From positions 678,641-742,640 of the forward strand of contig NZ_BQUV01000001.1 in NCBI RefSeq assembly GCF_022835695.1: a DNA stretch of 64,000 bases, read 5' to 3'. The notes below the pieces were generated by a model that made no database searches, was not told the origin of the DNA, and saw only the letters and a list, made by a program, of their open reading frames with translations. The stretch comes from Bradyrhizobium sp. Ce-3. Its GTDB lineage: Bacteria > Pseudomonadota > Alphaproteobacteria > Rhizobiales > Xanthobacteraceae. Positions 20,256 to 28,664 of the stretch are shown in pieces (within the stretch, counting starts at the first letter, position 1; each line of letters opens with the position of its first letter). A program made the position numbers and the translations under genes.

Positions 20256-20290
20256 CCGGTCCCGCCTCGCGACATGCCGGGCGGGACCGG
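20256..20290 (+). other. strong intercistronic hairpin after the binding-protein gene
   Basis: An 11-bp perfect stem, CCGGTCCCGCC with GGCGGGACCGG, encloses a 13-base loop in the 78-base gap before the permease gene. No T-run follows. It probably protects the binding-protein mRNA or attenuates the downstream genes. Confidence 0.6.
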
Positions 20291-20316
20291 CGCATGAGAT
20301 ACGCCCGGATCAATTG

Positions 20317-21090
20317 ATGCGTCCCCTCGAGCCCACCACATCGAAGCAGCGCGTGGCCTATGGCCTCGCCTTCTTCGTGCTGTTCGTCGCCCTCTGGTCC
20401 TGGGCGACGTTCGGCGGCCATGTGTCGAAGACCTTCCTCGCCAACCCGCTGACCATGGTGCAGGAGGGCTATGAGCTGCTCGCCAAGCAAGGCTTCCTGT
20501 TCGATATCGGCATGACGATCTGGCGCGTCATCGGCGGCTTTGCGCTCGCCGGCGTGATCGCGGTGCCGATCGGCGTGCTGATGGGCGCGTATAAGCCAAT
20601 CGAGGCCTTCCTCGAACCCTTCGTGTCCTTTGCGCGCTATCTGCCGGCTTCCGCGTTCATCCCGCTGCTGATCCTGTGGGCCGGCATCGGTGAGTTGCAG
20701 AAGCTGCTGGTGATCTTCATCGGCGCGGTGTTCCAGATCATCCTGATGGTGGCCGTCACCGTCGGCGCCACGCGGCGCGATCTGGTGGAAGCCGCCTACA
20801 CGCTCGGCGCCCGCGACAGCGGCATCATCCGCCGCGTGCTGCTGCCTTCCGCGGCCCCCGAGATCGCCGAGATCCTGAGGCTGGTGCTCGGCTGGGCCTG
20901 GACCTATGTGATCGTGGCCGAGCTGATCGGCTCATCGTCCGGCATCGGGCACATGATCACCGACAGCCAGGCACTGCTCAACACCGGTCAGATCATCTTC
21001 GGCATCATCGTGATCGGGCTGATCGGCCTGATCTCCGATTTCCTGTTCAAGGCGTTCAACGCCTGGCTGTTCCCGTGGAAGCTCGCATGA
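20317..21090 (+). CDS. ABC transporter permease, NitT/TauT (SsuC-like) family
   Basis: 257 residues from the ATG at 20317; a TTG three bases earlier is also in frame. About six membrane segments are present. The EAA loop is EAAYTLGARDSGIIRRVLLP near 160-180, which docks on the ATPase. It would form a homodimeric channel for the solute delivered by the upstream binding protein. The stop overlaps the ATPase start (ATGA). Confidence 0.88.
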   Translation: MRPLEPTTSKQRVAYGLAFFVLFVALWSWATFGGHVSKTFLANPLTMVQEGYELLAKQGFLFDIGMTIWRVIGGFALAGVIAVPIGVLMGAYKPIEAFLEPFVSFARYLPASAFIPLLILWAGIGELQKLLVIFIGAVFQIILMVAVTVGATRRDLVEAAYTLGARDSGIIRRVLLPSAAPEIAEILRLVLGWAWTYVIVAELIGSSSGIGHMITDSQALLNTGQIIFGIIVIGLIGLISDFLFKAFNAWLFPWKLA

Positions 21091-21872
21091 CCGCGCTCAG
21101 GATCGATCAGGTCTCCCGAACCTTCCCCGCCCGCGCCGGCCGCGCGCCGACCCGCGCACTCGAACCGACCACGCTCGATGTCGGCGACAACGACTTCGTC
21201 ACCATCCTCGGCCCCTCCGGCTGCGGAAAGTCCACCCTGCTGCGGATCGTCGCCGGGCTCGACCGGCCGACCAGCGGGCGCGTCACGCTCGACGGGCGCG
21301 AGGTCACCGGCCCCGGCGCCGACCGCGGCATGGTGTTTCAGTCCTATACTTTGTTTCCCTGGCTGACCGTGCGCGAGAACATCGCCTTCGGCCTGCGCGA
21401 GCGCGGCGCGTCGCAGGCGGAACGCCATGACATCGCCGACGCCTTCATCCGCCGGGTCGGACTATCCGGCTTCGAAAATCACTGGCCGAAGCAGCTGTCG
21501 GGCGGCATGCAGCAGCGCACCGCGATCGCCCGCGCGCTTGCCAATGATCCAAAAATCCTGCTGCTCGACGAGCCGTTCGGTGCGCTCGACAACCAGACCC
21601 GGGCCTTGATGCAGGAGATGCTGCTCGGGATCTGGGAGCGCGACCAGAAGACGGTGCTGTTCGTCACCCACGATATCGAGGAAGCGATCTTCCTCGGCAG
21701 CCGCGTCATCGTGATGAGCGCCCGTCCCGGCCGCATCAAGGCGGAGATCGCGGTCGATCTACCGCATCCGCGCTCCTACAAGATCAAGACCACGCCGGAA
21801 TTCGTCGCCCTGAAGGAGCGGCTGGTCGAGGAGATCCGCACCGAGGCCCTCAAGGTCGCCGAACAGGCCTGA
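21087..21872 (+). CDS. ABC transporter ATP-binding protein, NitT/TauT (SsuB-like) family
   Basis: 261 residues from the ATG at 21087 (a GTG at 21075 is also possible). Walker A GPSGCGKSTLL is near residue 43, Q-loop GMVFQSYTLFPWLTV, signature LSGGMQQRTAIARAL, Walker B ILLLDEPFGALD. The LFPWLTV variant is usual in this transporter family. It completes the importer encoded after hutC and ends the plus-strand hut unit, converging on fmdB 15 bases away. Confidence 0.9.
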   Translation: MTALRIDQVSRTFPARAGRAPTRALEPTTLDVGDNDFVTILGPSGCGKSTLLRIVAGLDRPTSGRVTLDGREVTGPGADRGMVFQSYTLFPWLTVRENIAFGLRERGASQAERHDIADAFIRRVGLSGFENHWPKQLSGGMQQRTAIARALANDPKILLLDEPFGALDNQTRALMQEMLLGIWERDQKTVLFVTHDIEEAIFLGSRVIVMSARPGRIKAEIAVDLPHPRSYKIKTTPEFVALKERLVEEIRTEALKVAEQA

Positions 21873-21875
21873 TAC

Positions 21876-21898
21876 TCAGCCACCTTGTCAGTGGCTGA
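21876..21898. terminator. hairpin between convergent genes, possible bidirectional terminator
   Basis: TCAGCCAC and GTGGCTGA form an 8-bp perfect stem around a 7-base loop that contains the fmdB stop codon. It lies exactly between the ends of two convergent operons. Neither strand has a T-run after the stem, so efficiency without Rho is doubtful. Confidence 0.4.
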
Positions 21899-22238
21899 TC
21901 ATCCAGGGCCGCGCAGTCGGAAAGCCCTTGGCGCCGCTCCTGGTCTTGGTCATCAGTCGCGCCGGCTTCTTCTTTCCCGAGGAAGAGCAGCAGCCGCAGC
22001 CCGGGCCGTGCGCGGCCTTGTATTGATCGAGCGTCTTCGGCGCGTGCCGGCTCTGCTCGTTGGTGGCGTGGGCCTTGCGCTTGTCCGAGGGCATGCAGAA
22101 GAACGCCGGCGCGGTCAGGATCACACGCGGCGCCGTAGCCTCGCATTGCGGGCAGTCCTGCGGCAGGTCGCATTCGGCCATCGGCCGCATGTCGGTGAAG
22201 GGACCGCAATCGCTGCAGAGATATTCGTAGATCGGCAT
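21888..22238 (-). CDS. fmdB: FmdB-family zinc-ribbon regulatory protein
   Basis: 116 residues. It begins with the FmdB signature MPIYEYLCSDCG, followed by CPQCE, giving a four-cysteine zinc ribbon. The C-terminal half is basic and has an unusual GPGCGCCSS cluster near residue 80. FmdB was described beside formamidase and amide transport genes in Methylophilus and is thought to be regulatory. Here it is the last gene of the fmdA operon, 100 bases after fmdA. Confidence 0.9.
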   Translation of the reverse strand: MPIYEYLCSDCGPFTDMRPMAECDLPQDCPQCEATAPRVILTAPAFFCMPSDKRKAHATNEQSRHAPKTLDQYKAAHGPGCGCCSSSGKKKPARLMTKTRSGAKGFPTARPWMISH

Positions 22239-22338
22239 TACCTTAATCCTTGCGCAGTCGTGTGAAGTCCGGCGATGGATGCGGGGCGGCCAATACGAAA
22301 GCCGTCCCGCACCCTTCGCGCAGGGATCACTGAAAGGA

Positions 22339-23568
22339 TCACTTGTCCGGCGAGATCGGCATCTGCACGTCGCCCTTGATATGCTTGATCGGCCCTGCCG
22401 ACGACGGCATGACGTCGAAGTCGAAGATCTCCGTCGGCAGCCACAGCGTGGCGCAGGCGTTGGGCACGTCGACCACGCCGGAGATGTGGCCCTGGCACGG
22501 TGCGGTGCCGAGGATCGAATAGGCCTGGGCGCCGGAGTAGCCGAACTTCTTCAGATATTCGATCGCGTTCAGGCAGGCCTGGCGATAGGCGATGTGGACG
22601 TCGAGATAGTGCTGCTTGCCGGCCTCGTCGACCGAGATGCCCTCGAAGATCAGGTAGTCCTTGTAGTTCGGCGTGATCGGCGACGGCTTGAACACCGGAT
22701 TCTTGATGCCGTATTTCGAGACGCCGTCCTTGATGATATCGACCTTGATGTGCAGCCAGCCGGCCATCTCGATGGCGCCGCAGAAGGTGATCTCGCCGTC
22801 GCCCTGGCTGAAATGCAAATCGCCCATCGAGAGCCCGCCGCCCGGCACATAGACCGGGAAGTAGATCTTGGAGCCGCGGGACAGATCCTTGATGTCGCAA
22901 TTGCCGCCGTGCTCGCGCGGCGGCACGGTACGGGCGCCCTCGAGGCCGATCTTGGCCTTGGTGTCACCCTTGGCCTGGCCGGCATGCGCGGTCGGCGCGA
23001 ACGGCGGATTGGCGAGGCCCGGCACGCGGGTCGGGTTGGTTGCGATCAGCTCGGCCTCGCGCTTGTTCCAGGCCGCCAGCATCTTGGCATCGGGCAGACA
23101 GCCGATCAGGCCGGGATGGATCAGGCCGGCGAAGTTCACGCCCGGGACGTGGCGCGACGAGGTGTAGAGACCCTTGATGTCCCAGATCGACTTCTGTGCC
23201 AGCGGGAAATGGTCGGTGAGGAAGCCGCCGCCGTTCTGCTTGGAGAAGAAGCCGTTGAAGCCCCACAGGCTCTCCTTCAACGGACCGACGTCAAGCAGGT
23301 CGACGACGAGGAGATCGCCGGGCTCGGCGCCCTTGACGCCGATCGGGCCGGACAGGAAGTGCACGATCGACAGATCGATGTCGCGCACGTCGTCAGCGGA
23401 ATCGTTGTTCTTGATGAAGCCGCCGGTCCAGTCCACGGTCTCGATGATGAAGTCGTCGCCGGGGCTGACCCACTCGACGATCGGAACCTCGGGATGCCAG
23501 CGGTTGTGGATCTTGTCGTTCTCATAGGCCGACTTGCTGAGATCGACCTTGATCAATGTATCTGGCAT
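22339..23568 (-). CDS. fmdA: formamidase (acetamidase/formamidase family)
   Basis: Hydrolyses formamide to formate and ammonia in the cytoplasm. 409 residues from the ATG at 23568, the usual family size. Family stretches include RWHPEVPIVEWVSPGDDF, HVPGVNFAGLIHPGLIG near 150, REHGGNCDIKDL and LHFSQGDGEITFCGAIE. It follows the ATPase gene of a urea/amide importer by 31 bases and precedes fmdB, matching the fmd gene set of Methylophilus. The importer presumably supplies its substrate. Confidence 0.94.
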   Translation of the reverse strand: MPDTLIKVDLSKSAYENDKIHNRWHPEVPIVEWVSPGDDFIIETVDWTGGFIKNNDSADDVRDIDLSIVHFLSGPIGVKGAEPGDLLVVDLLDVGPLKESLWGFNGFFSKQNGGGFLTDHFPLAQKSIWDIKGLYTSSRHVPGVNFAGLIHPGLIGCLPDAKMLAAWNKREAELIATNPTRVPGLANPPFAPTAHAGQAKGDTKAKIGLEGARTVPPREHGGNCDIKDLSRGSKIYFPVYVPGGGLSMGDLHFSQGDGEITFCGAIEMAGWLHIKVDIIKDGVSKYGIKNPVFKPSPITPNYKDYLIFEGISVDEAGKQHYLDVHIAYRQACLNAIEYLKKFGYSGAQAYSILGTAPCQGHISGVVDVPNACATLWLPTEIFDFDVMPSSAGPIKHIKGDVQMPISPDK

Positions 23569-23599
23569 CGCATTGCTCCCCTTCGTTGACTGGTGGTGG

Positions 23600-24289
23600 T
23601 TACACAGACAGATATTTCGAGATCTGCGCGGCATCGACGCTGGCGCGCGGATCGTCGCGGACGATCTCGCCGTTCTCGATCACGAGCACGCGGTCGGCGA
23701 TATCGAGCGCGAAGCTCAGCACCTGTTCGGAGACCACGATCGACAGCCCGCGCTCGTCGCGGATCCGCTTCAGGGTGCGCGCCATGTCCTTGATGATCGA
23801 CGGCTGGATGCCCTCGGTCGGTTCGTCCAGCAGCAGCACCTTCGGCTTGGTTGCCAGCGCGCGGGCGATCGCCAATTGTTGCTGTTGCCCGCCCGAGAGG
23901 TTGCCGCCGCGGCGGCCCTTCATTTCGAGCAGCACCGGAAACAGCTCATAGATGTCGCCGGGCACCTCGGAGCCGCCTGACACCACGAGCCCGGTCTCGA
24001 TGTTCTCCTGCACCGTCATGGTGGAGAAGATCATGCGGCCCTGCGGCACGTAGGCGAGCCCCTTGGCCACCCGCTCGTAGCTCTTCATCGCGCCGAGCTC
24101 GGCGCCGTCCATGGTCACCTTGCCGCTTTTGGCCGGCAGGATGCCCATCAACGACTTCATCAGCGTGGTCTTGCCCATGCCGTTGCGGCCCATGATCGCG
24201 ACGATCTCGTTGGGCGCGACCGAGACGTTGAGGCCGTGCAGCACCTCGCTCTGGCCATAGGCGACGTGAAGATCATTGATTGCCAGCAT
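23600..24289 (-). CDS. urtE: ABC transporter ATP-binding protein UrtE (amide/urea importer 2)
   Basis: 229 residues from the ATG at 24289; the longer frame is a shadow over urtD. Walker A GRNGMGKTTLM, signature [15 protein letters not shown], Walker [15 protein letters not shown]. It is paralogous to the urtE at 5.4-6.1 kb but clearly diverged in the linker and C-terminus. It energises importer 2 together with UrtD, in an operon that ends with formamidase. Confidence 0.92.
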   Translation of the reverse strand: MLAINDLHVAYGQSEVLHGLNVSVAPNEIVAIMGRNGMGKTTLMKSLMGILPAKSGKVTMDGAELGAMKSYERVAKGLAYVPQGRMIFSTMTVQENIETGLVVSGGSEVPGDIYELFPVLLEMKGRRGGNLSGGQQQQLAIARALATKPKVLLLDEPTEGIQPSIIKDMARTLKRIRDERGLSIVVSEQVLSFALDIADRVLVIENGEIVRDDPRASVDAAQISKYLSV

Positions 24290-24300
24290 CGTCGCGCTCC

Positions 24301-25056
24301 TTAATGACCCAGATAGACTTCGATCACTTTCGGATCGTTCTTGACGTGCTCCATCGTCCCCTCGGACAGGATCTGGCCCTGGTGCAGCACGGTGACCTTG
24401 TGGGCGATGTCCTCGACGAACTTCATGTCGTGCTCGATCACCAGCACCGAGCGGTCCTTGATGATGCGGTTGAGCAGCTCGGCGGTCTTGGCGCGCTCGG
24501 ACACGCTCATGCCGGCGACCGGCTCGTCGAGCATCAAAAGGTCCGGGTCCTGGATCAGCAGCATGCCGATCTCGAGCCACTGCTTCTGGCCATGGCTGAG
24601 CTGGTCGGCATAGGTGTTCAGCTTGTCCTTCAGGAAGATCATCTCGGCGACCTCCTCGACCCGCTGCTTGACGGTGTCGTCGCGCTGGAAGGCCAGCGAG
24701 CCGAACACGGTGCGGCCGCGCGGGAAAGAAATCTCGAGGTTCTCGAACACGGTGAGATCCTCGAACACCGACGGCGTCTGGAACTTGCGCCCCACCCCGG
24801 CCTGCACGATCTCGTTCTCGCGCAATCTGGTCAGCTCCTGGCCGCGGAACTGGATCGAGCCGGATGTGGCCCTGGTCTTGCCACAGATCAGGTCGAGCAC
24901 CGTGGTCTTGCCGGCGCCGTTCGGGCCGATGATGACGCGGATCTCGTTCTCCTCGACATAGAAGGAGAGATCGTTGACGGCCTTGAAGCCGTCAAAGGAC
25001 ACGGTGAGACCGGAGACCGCGAGCAGGAATTCCTTGGGCTGATGGCCGACGAGCAT
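24301..25056 (-). CDS. urtD: ABC transporter ATP-binding protein UrtD (amide/urea importer 2)
   Basis: 251 residues. Walker A GPNGAGKTTVLD near residue 44, GRKFQTPSVFEDLTVFENLE, signature LSHGQKQWLEIGM and Walker B LLMLDEPVAGM are all UrtD-type. It starts 12 bases after urtC and ends 11 bases before urtE. Cytoplasmic partner of UrtE. Confidence 0.92.
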   Translation of the reverse strand: MLVGHQPKEFLLAVSGLTVSFDGFKAVNDLSFYVEENEIRVIIGPNGAGKTTVLDLICGKTRATSGSIQFRGQELTRLRENEIVQAGVGRKFQTPSVFEDLTVFENLEISFPRGRTVFGSLAFQRDDTVKQRVEEVAEMIFLKDKLNTYADQLSHGQKQWLEIGMLLIQDPDLLMLDEPVAGMSVSERAKTAELLNRIIKDRSVLVIEHDMKFVEDIAHKVTVLHQGQILSEGTMEHVKNDPKVIEVYLGH

Positions 25057-25068
25057 GATGGTCCCTCC

Positions 25069-26205
25069 TCACTCGGCCGGTGCGCCGTCGGCGACCAGGC
25101 CGGGCGCCGATTTCGATTTGCGTGATGCCAACAGCCGATCGATGCGGGGCTGGACACGGTCCGCCCAGATCCCGGAGAGCCCGTTCGGGAACGCCAGCAC
25201 GACCGCGATGAACAGCGCGCCGAGACCGAACAGCCAGAGCTGCGGGAAGGATTCCGAGAGGCTGGTCTTGGCAAAATTCACCAGCAGCGCGCCCCACACG
25301 GCGCCGAAGATCGACATCCGGCCGCCGACCGCGGTGTAGATCACCATCTCGATCGACGGCACGATGCCGACGAAGGACGGCGACATGAAGCCGACTTCCA
25401 GCGTGAACATGGCGCCGCCGATCGCGGCGAACACCGCCGCGGCGCAGAACGCGAAGATCTTGAAGTTGGCGACGCTGTAACCGGAGAAGCGCACGCGGTC
25501 CTCCTGCTCCCGCATCGCCACCAGGATGCGCCCGAGTTTTGTCAGGCGGATGAACTGCGCGGCAACGATGCAACCGAACAGCAGCACAACCTCGACGAAA
25601 TACAGAATGAACTTGGCGTGATCGGTGCGGATGTCCCAGCCGTGCAGCGTGCGCAGATCCGTGATGCCGTTGATGCCGCCGGTGTAACCCTGCTGGCCCA
25701 CGATCAGGATAGTGAGGATCGCGGCGATCGCCTGCGTGATGATCGCAAAGTACACGCCGCCGACCCGGCGCTTGAACATCGCGGCACCAATGATCAGCGC
25801 GAAGAAGGCGGGAACCAGCAGGATCGCCAGCACCGTGACCGGAAAACTGTGAAACGGCTTCCAGAACAGCGGAATTTGCGTGAGCTGGTTCCAGTCCATG
25901 AAATCCGGGATGCCCGGCGTCGACTGGATCTTGGTGTTGGCAACCGACGACGCCTCGAGCTTGAGGTACATCGCCATGCAGTAGCCGCCGAGGCCGAAGA
26001 ACACGCCCTGCCCCAGGCTCAGGATGCCGCCATAGCCCCAGCACAACACGAGGCCGATGCCGACGAAGGCGTAGGTCAGGTATTTTGCGACCAGGTTGAG
26101 GCGGAAGATATCGAGCGACAGCGGCAGGATCAGAAGCAGCAGCACCGCGAGCGCAAGGAAGCCGAGCAGTTCGGAGCGATTGAAAAAGCGCGAGTTGATG
26201 ATCAT
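25069..26205 (-). CDS. urtC: ABC transporter permease UrtC (amide/urea importer 2)
   Basis: 378 residues from the ATG at 26205; the very long upstream extension of the frame is antisense to nothing real and overlaps urtB. About ten membrane segments, with CWGYGGILSLGQGVFFGLGG near residues 54-73 and a cytoplasmic C-terminal tail. Inner-membrane partner of UrtB, 17 bases downstream of it. Confidence 0.92.
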   Translation of the reverse strand: MIINSRFFNRSELLGFLALAVLLLLILPLSLDIFRLNLVAKYLTYAFVGIGLVLCWGYGGILSLGQGVFFGLGGYCMAMYLKLEASSVANTKIQSTPGIPDFMDWNQLTQIPLFWKPFHSFPVTVLAILLVPAFFALIIGAAMFKRRVGGVYFAIITQAIAAILTILIVGQQGYTGGINGITDLRTLHGWDIRTDHAKFILYFVEVVLLFGCIVAAQFIRLTKLGRILVAMREQEDRVRFSGYSVANFKIFAFCAAAVFAAIGGAMFTLEVGFMSPSFVGIVPSIEMVIYTAVGGRMSIFGAVWGALLVNFAKTSLSESFPQLWLFGLGALFIAVVLAFPNGLSGIWADRVQPRIDRLLASRKSKSAPGLVADGAPAE

Positions 26206-26222
26206 GACCTGCCTGCTTGTTC

Positions 26223-27149
26223 TTATTTGCGGACCTTGAGCGCGAACAGCCCCTGCGGACGCACCATCAGGATCGCGACGATGGTCAAGAGCGTGATCAC
26301 CTTGGCCATCGATCCCGACAGGAAGAACTCCAGCGTCGACTGGGTCTGCGAGATCGAGAAGGCGGAGGCGATGGTGCCGAACAGCGAGGCGGCGCCGCCG
26401 AACACCACGACCAGGAAGGTGTCGACGATGTAGAGCTGGCCGGCGGTCGGTCCGGTCGAGCCGATCATGGTGAAGGCGGAGCCTGCGATCCCGGCGATGC
26501 CGCAGCCGAGACCGAAGGTGTAGCGGTCGACCTTCTCGGTGTTGATGCCGACGGCGCCGGCCATCACGCGGTTCTGCACCACCGCGCGCACCTGCTTGCC
26601 CCAGCTCGACCAGAACAGGATGTAGAACACGACGATCGTGATCAGGATGGTCAGCGCCATCACGAACATGCCGTTGATCGGGATCTGGATCGAGTCGGTC
26701 GCCTGCCAGGAGCCCATCATCCATTCCGGCAGTTCGACACCGACCTCGCGCGCGCCGAAGATCGAGCGATAGGCCTGTTGCAGGATCAGGCTGAGGCCCC
26801 AGGTCGCCAGCAGCGTATCGAGCGGGCGCTTGTAGAGATGGCGGATCAGCGCCCATTCGACCAGCATGCCGAGCGCGCCGGAGGCGATGAACGCCAGGAT
26901 CATCGCAATGAAGAAGTAACCGGGGAACAGCCAGGGCGCGACGTGCTGCACGGCGTTCGACGTCATCCAGGTGACGTAGGCGCCCAGGATCATGAACTCG
27001 CCATGGGCCATGTTGATGACGCCCATCTGGCCGAAGATGATGGCAAGCCCGAGCGCCATCAGCACATAGACGGAGAACAGGATGAGCCCGGCAAATCCCT
27101 GCATCGCAAGGATGGCGCCGAGATCGCTGATCGAATAGTCGCCGAACAT
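26223..27149 (-). CDS. urtB: ABC transporter permease UrtB (amide/urea importer 2)
   Basis: 308 residues. Signature IIFGQMGVINMAHGEFMILG is near residues 37-56 and DTLLATWGLSLILQQAYRS near 110. It ends in the typical VRPQGLFALKVRK tail. It lacks the long N-terminal extension seen in some urea-system UrtB proteins. It is separated from the binding-protein gene by 121 bases containing a 9-bp hairpin. Confidence 0.92.
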   Translation of the reverse strand: MFGDYSISDLGAILAMQGFAGLILFSVYVLMALGLAIIFGQMGVINMAHGEFMILGAYVTWMTSNAVQHVAPWLFPGYFFIAMILAFIASGALGMLVEWALIRHLYKRPLDTLLATWGLSLILQQAYRSIFGAREVGVELPEWMMGSWQATDSIQIPINGMFVMALTILITIVVFYILFWSSWGKQVRAVVQNRVMAGAVGINTEKVDRYTFGLGCGIAGIAGSAFTMIGSTGPTAGQLYIVDTFLVVVFGGAASLFGTIASAFSISQTQSTLEFFLSGSMAKVITLLTIVAILMVRPQGLFALKVRK

Positions 27150-27201
27150 CTATCGTCCTCCAGTCCAGGGGCATGCGCCGCGACGCAGCGGCGCCCGATC
27201 G

Positions 27202-27229
27202 GCGGCGTGGGCGGTGACGTCCACGCCGC
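27202..27229 (-). other. intercistronic hairpin between urtA and urtB of importer 2
   Basis: GCGGCGTGG pairs with CCACGCCGC around a 10-base loop; the stem is 9 bp and perfect. No T-run follows on the minus strand. Its place, straight after the binding-protein gene, matches two other importers in the window and suggests control of binding-protein to permease stoichiometry. Confidence 0.55.
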
Positions 27230-27270
27230 GATGCGTTGAGGTCGCGGTCTTGCGCCTTAGGCGCGCGGCT

Positions 27271-28533
27271 TCACTGGTAGCCCTTGGGGAACGGATCCGG
27301 CTCGACGAGATCGGCGGTCTCGTAGATCAGCTCATACTGGCCGTCGGCCTTGGCGCGTCCGACGCGGGTCTTCGACCAGAGATGATGGTTCTCGTGGATC
27401 CGGACGTAACCTTCCGGCGCGCCCTTGAACTCGACGCCGGGAGATGCCGCCGCGATCTTGTCGATGTCGAAGGAGCCCGCCTTCTCCACCGTCAATTTCC
27501 ACAGCCACGGGCCGAGGTAGGCAGCCTGGGTGACGTCGCCGATCACGGTCTTCTCGCCCCACATCTTCTTGAACGCGGGCACGAACGCCTTGTTGTTGGC
27601 GTTGTCGAGCGACTGGAAATACTTCATGCAGGCATAGGCGCCCGCGATGTTCTCGCCGCCGATGCCGTCGATCTCGTCCTCGGTCACCGAGATCGTCAGC
27701 AGCGTCTGCTTCGACAGGTCGATGCCGGCCGCCTTGAGCTGCTTGTAGAACGCGACGTTGGAGCCGCCGACGATGATCGCGTAGATCACGTCGGGCTTGG
27801 TCAGCTTGATCTTGTTGATGACCGAGTTGAACTGGGTCGAGCCGAGCGGGAAGTATTCCTCGCCGACCACCTTGCAGCCTTGCAGATGGCCTTCGATGTG
27901 CTTGCGCGCGATCTTGTTCGAGGTGCGCGGCCAGATGTAGTCCGAGCCGAGCAGATAGAAGCTCTTGGCGCCCTTGGTCTTGTTGACCCAGTCGAGGCCG
28001 GCGATGATCTGCTGGGTCGCCTCCTGGCCGGTGTAGATCACGTTCTTGGACTGCTCGAGGCCTTCATAGAAGGTCGGGTAGTACAGCATGCCGTTGTACT
28101 GCTCGAACACCGGCAGCACCGCCTTGCGCGAGGCCGAGGTCCAGCAGCCCATCACGGCGGCGCATTTGTCGTTGACCAGCAGCTTCTTGGCCTTCTCCGC
28201 GAAGGTCGGCCAGTCGCTCGCGCCGTCCTCCTGGATGAACTTGATCTTGCGGCCGAGCACGCCGCCGGCGGCGTTGATCTGCTCGATCGCGAGCTTCTCG
28301 GCCTCGACCGACCCGGTCTCGGAGATCGCCATGGTGCCGGTCACCGAATGCAGGATGCCGACCGTGACTTCGCTATCGGTGACTGCAAGACCCGTGGTGT
28401 TGACCGCAGAGGTTGCGGGAACGTCGGCAAAGGCGGGACGCCCCAGCATCGAAACGGCCGGCAAAGCGGCCATTCCCATCAAGAGCTTGCGCCGCAGCGG
28501 AGACTTCAGGCCTGGTTTGGTTTCGTCTGACAT
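27271..28533 (-). CDS. urtA: periplasmic urea/amide-binding protein UrtA (amide/urea importer 2)
   Basis: 420 residues from the ATG at 28533; longer in-frame starts lie in the divergent regulatory region. The N-terminus has a twin-arginine-like signal (LRRKLLMG plus a hydrophobic run, cleavage near AFADVP). The mature protein is a type I periplasmic binding fold with VGILHSVTGTMAISE, CWTSASRKAVLPVFEQYN and YPTFYEGLEQSKNVIYTG. It resembles FmdD-type amide/urea receptors. It is the first gene of the seven-gene operon ending in fmdA-fmdB and diverges from the NCS1-kinase gene. Confidence 0.93.
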   Translation of the reverse strand: MSDETKPGLKSPLRRKLLMGMAALPAVSMLGRPAFADVPATSAVNTTGLAVTDSEVTVGILHSVTGTMAISETGSVEAEKLAIEQINAAGGVLGRKIKFIQEDGASDWPTFAEKAKKLLVNDKCAAVMGCWTSASRKAVLPVFEQYNGMLYYPTFYEGLEQSKNVIYTGQEATQQIIAGLDWVNKTKGAKSFYLLGSDYIWPRTSNKIARKHIEGHLQGCKVVGEEYFPLGSTQFNSVINKIKLTKPDVIYAIIVGGSNVAFYKQLKAAGIDLSKQTLLTISVTEDEIDGIGGENIAGAYACMKYFQSLDNANNKAFVPAFKKMWGEKTVIGDVTQAAYLGPWLWKLTVEKAGSFDIDKIAAASPGVEFKGAPEGYVRIHENHHLWSKTRVGRAKADGQYELIYETADLVEPDPFPKGYQ

Positions 28534-28601
28534 GAGCACCCCATCGGTTCGAGAACGCTTATTGATCAGGCGAGGATTGCTCACTTTTGTGCAGCGCACT
28601 G

Positions 28602-28619
28602 ATACGTGAGATCGCGTAT
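28602..28619. promoter_or_regulatory. 18-bp dyad in the urtA-kinase divergent region
   Basis: ATACG and CGTAT are separated by eight bases. A wider GTGCAG (28589) and CTGCAC (28621) pair flanks it, with a slightly different centre. The site lies between the start of urtA and a sigma-54-like site for the kinase, a plausible place for the LuxR-type regulator encoded at 32.1 kb. No direct support beyond symmetry and position. Confidence 0.35.
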
Positions 28620-28649
28620 ACTGCACCGCAAAATAGCGACGTAGGTTTT

Positions 28650-28664
28650 TGGTACGGGATTTGC
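28650..28664 (+). promoter_or_regulatory. sigma-54-like promoter for the NCS1-kinase gene
   Basis: TGGTACGGGATTTGC matches the -24/-12 consensus TGGCAC-N5-TTGC at all but one position, and GG and GC are separated by exactly ten bases. A start near 28676 would leave a short leader before AGGAG at 28688 and the GTG at 28702. A sigma-54 promoter would fit a nitrogen-controlled amide system. Confidence 0.5.

Noticed and set aside
26206-27174. Extension of the urtC frame to a 701-residue protein overlapping urtB
   Set aside because: The added part is out of frame with the well-matched urtB permease and has low-complexity shadow composition.
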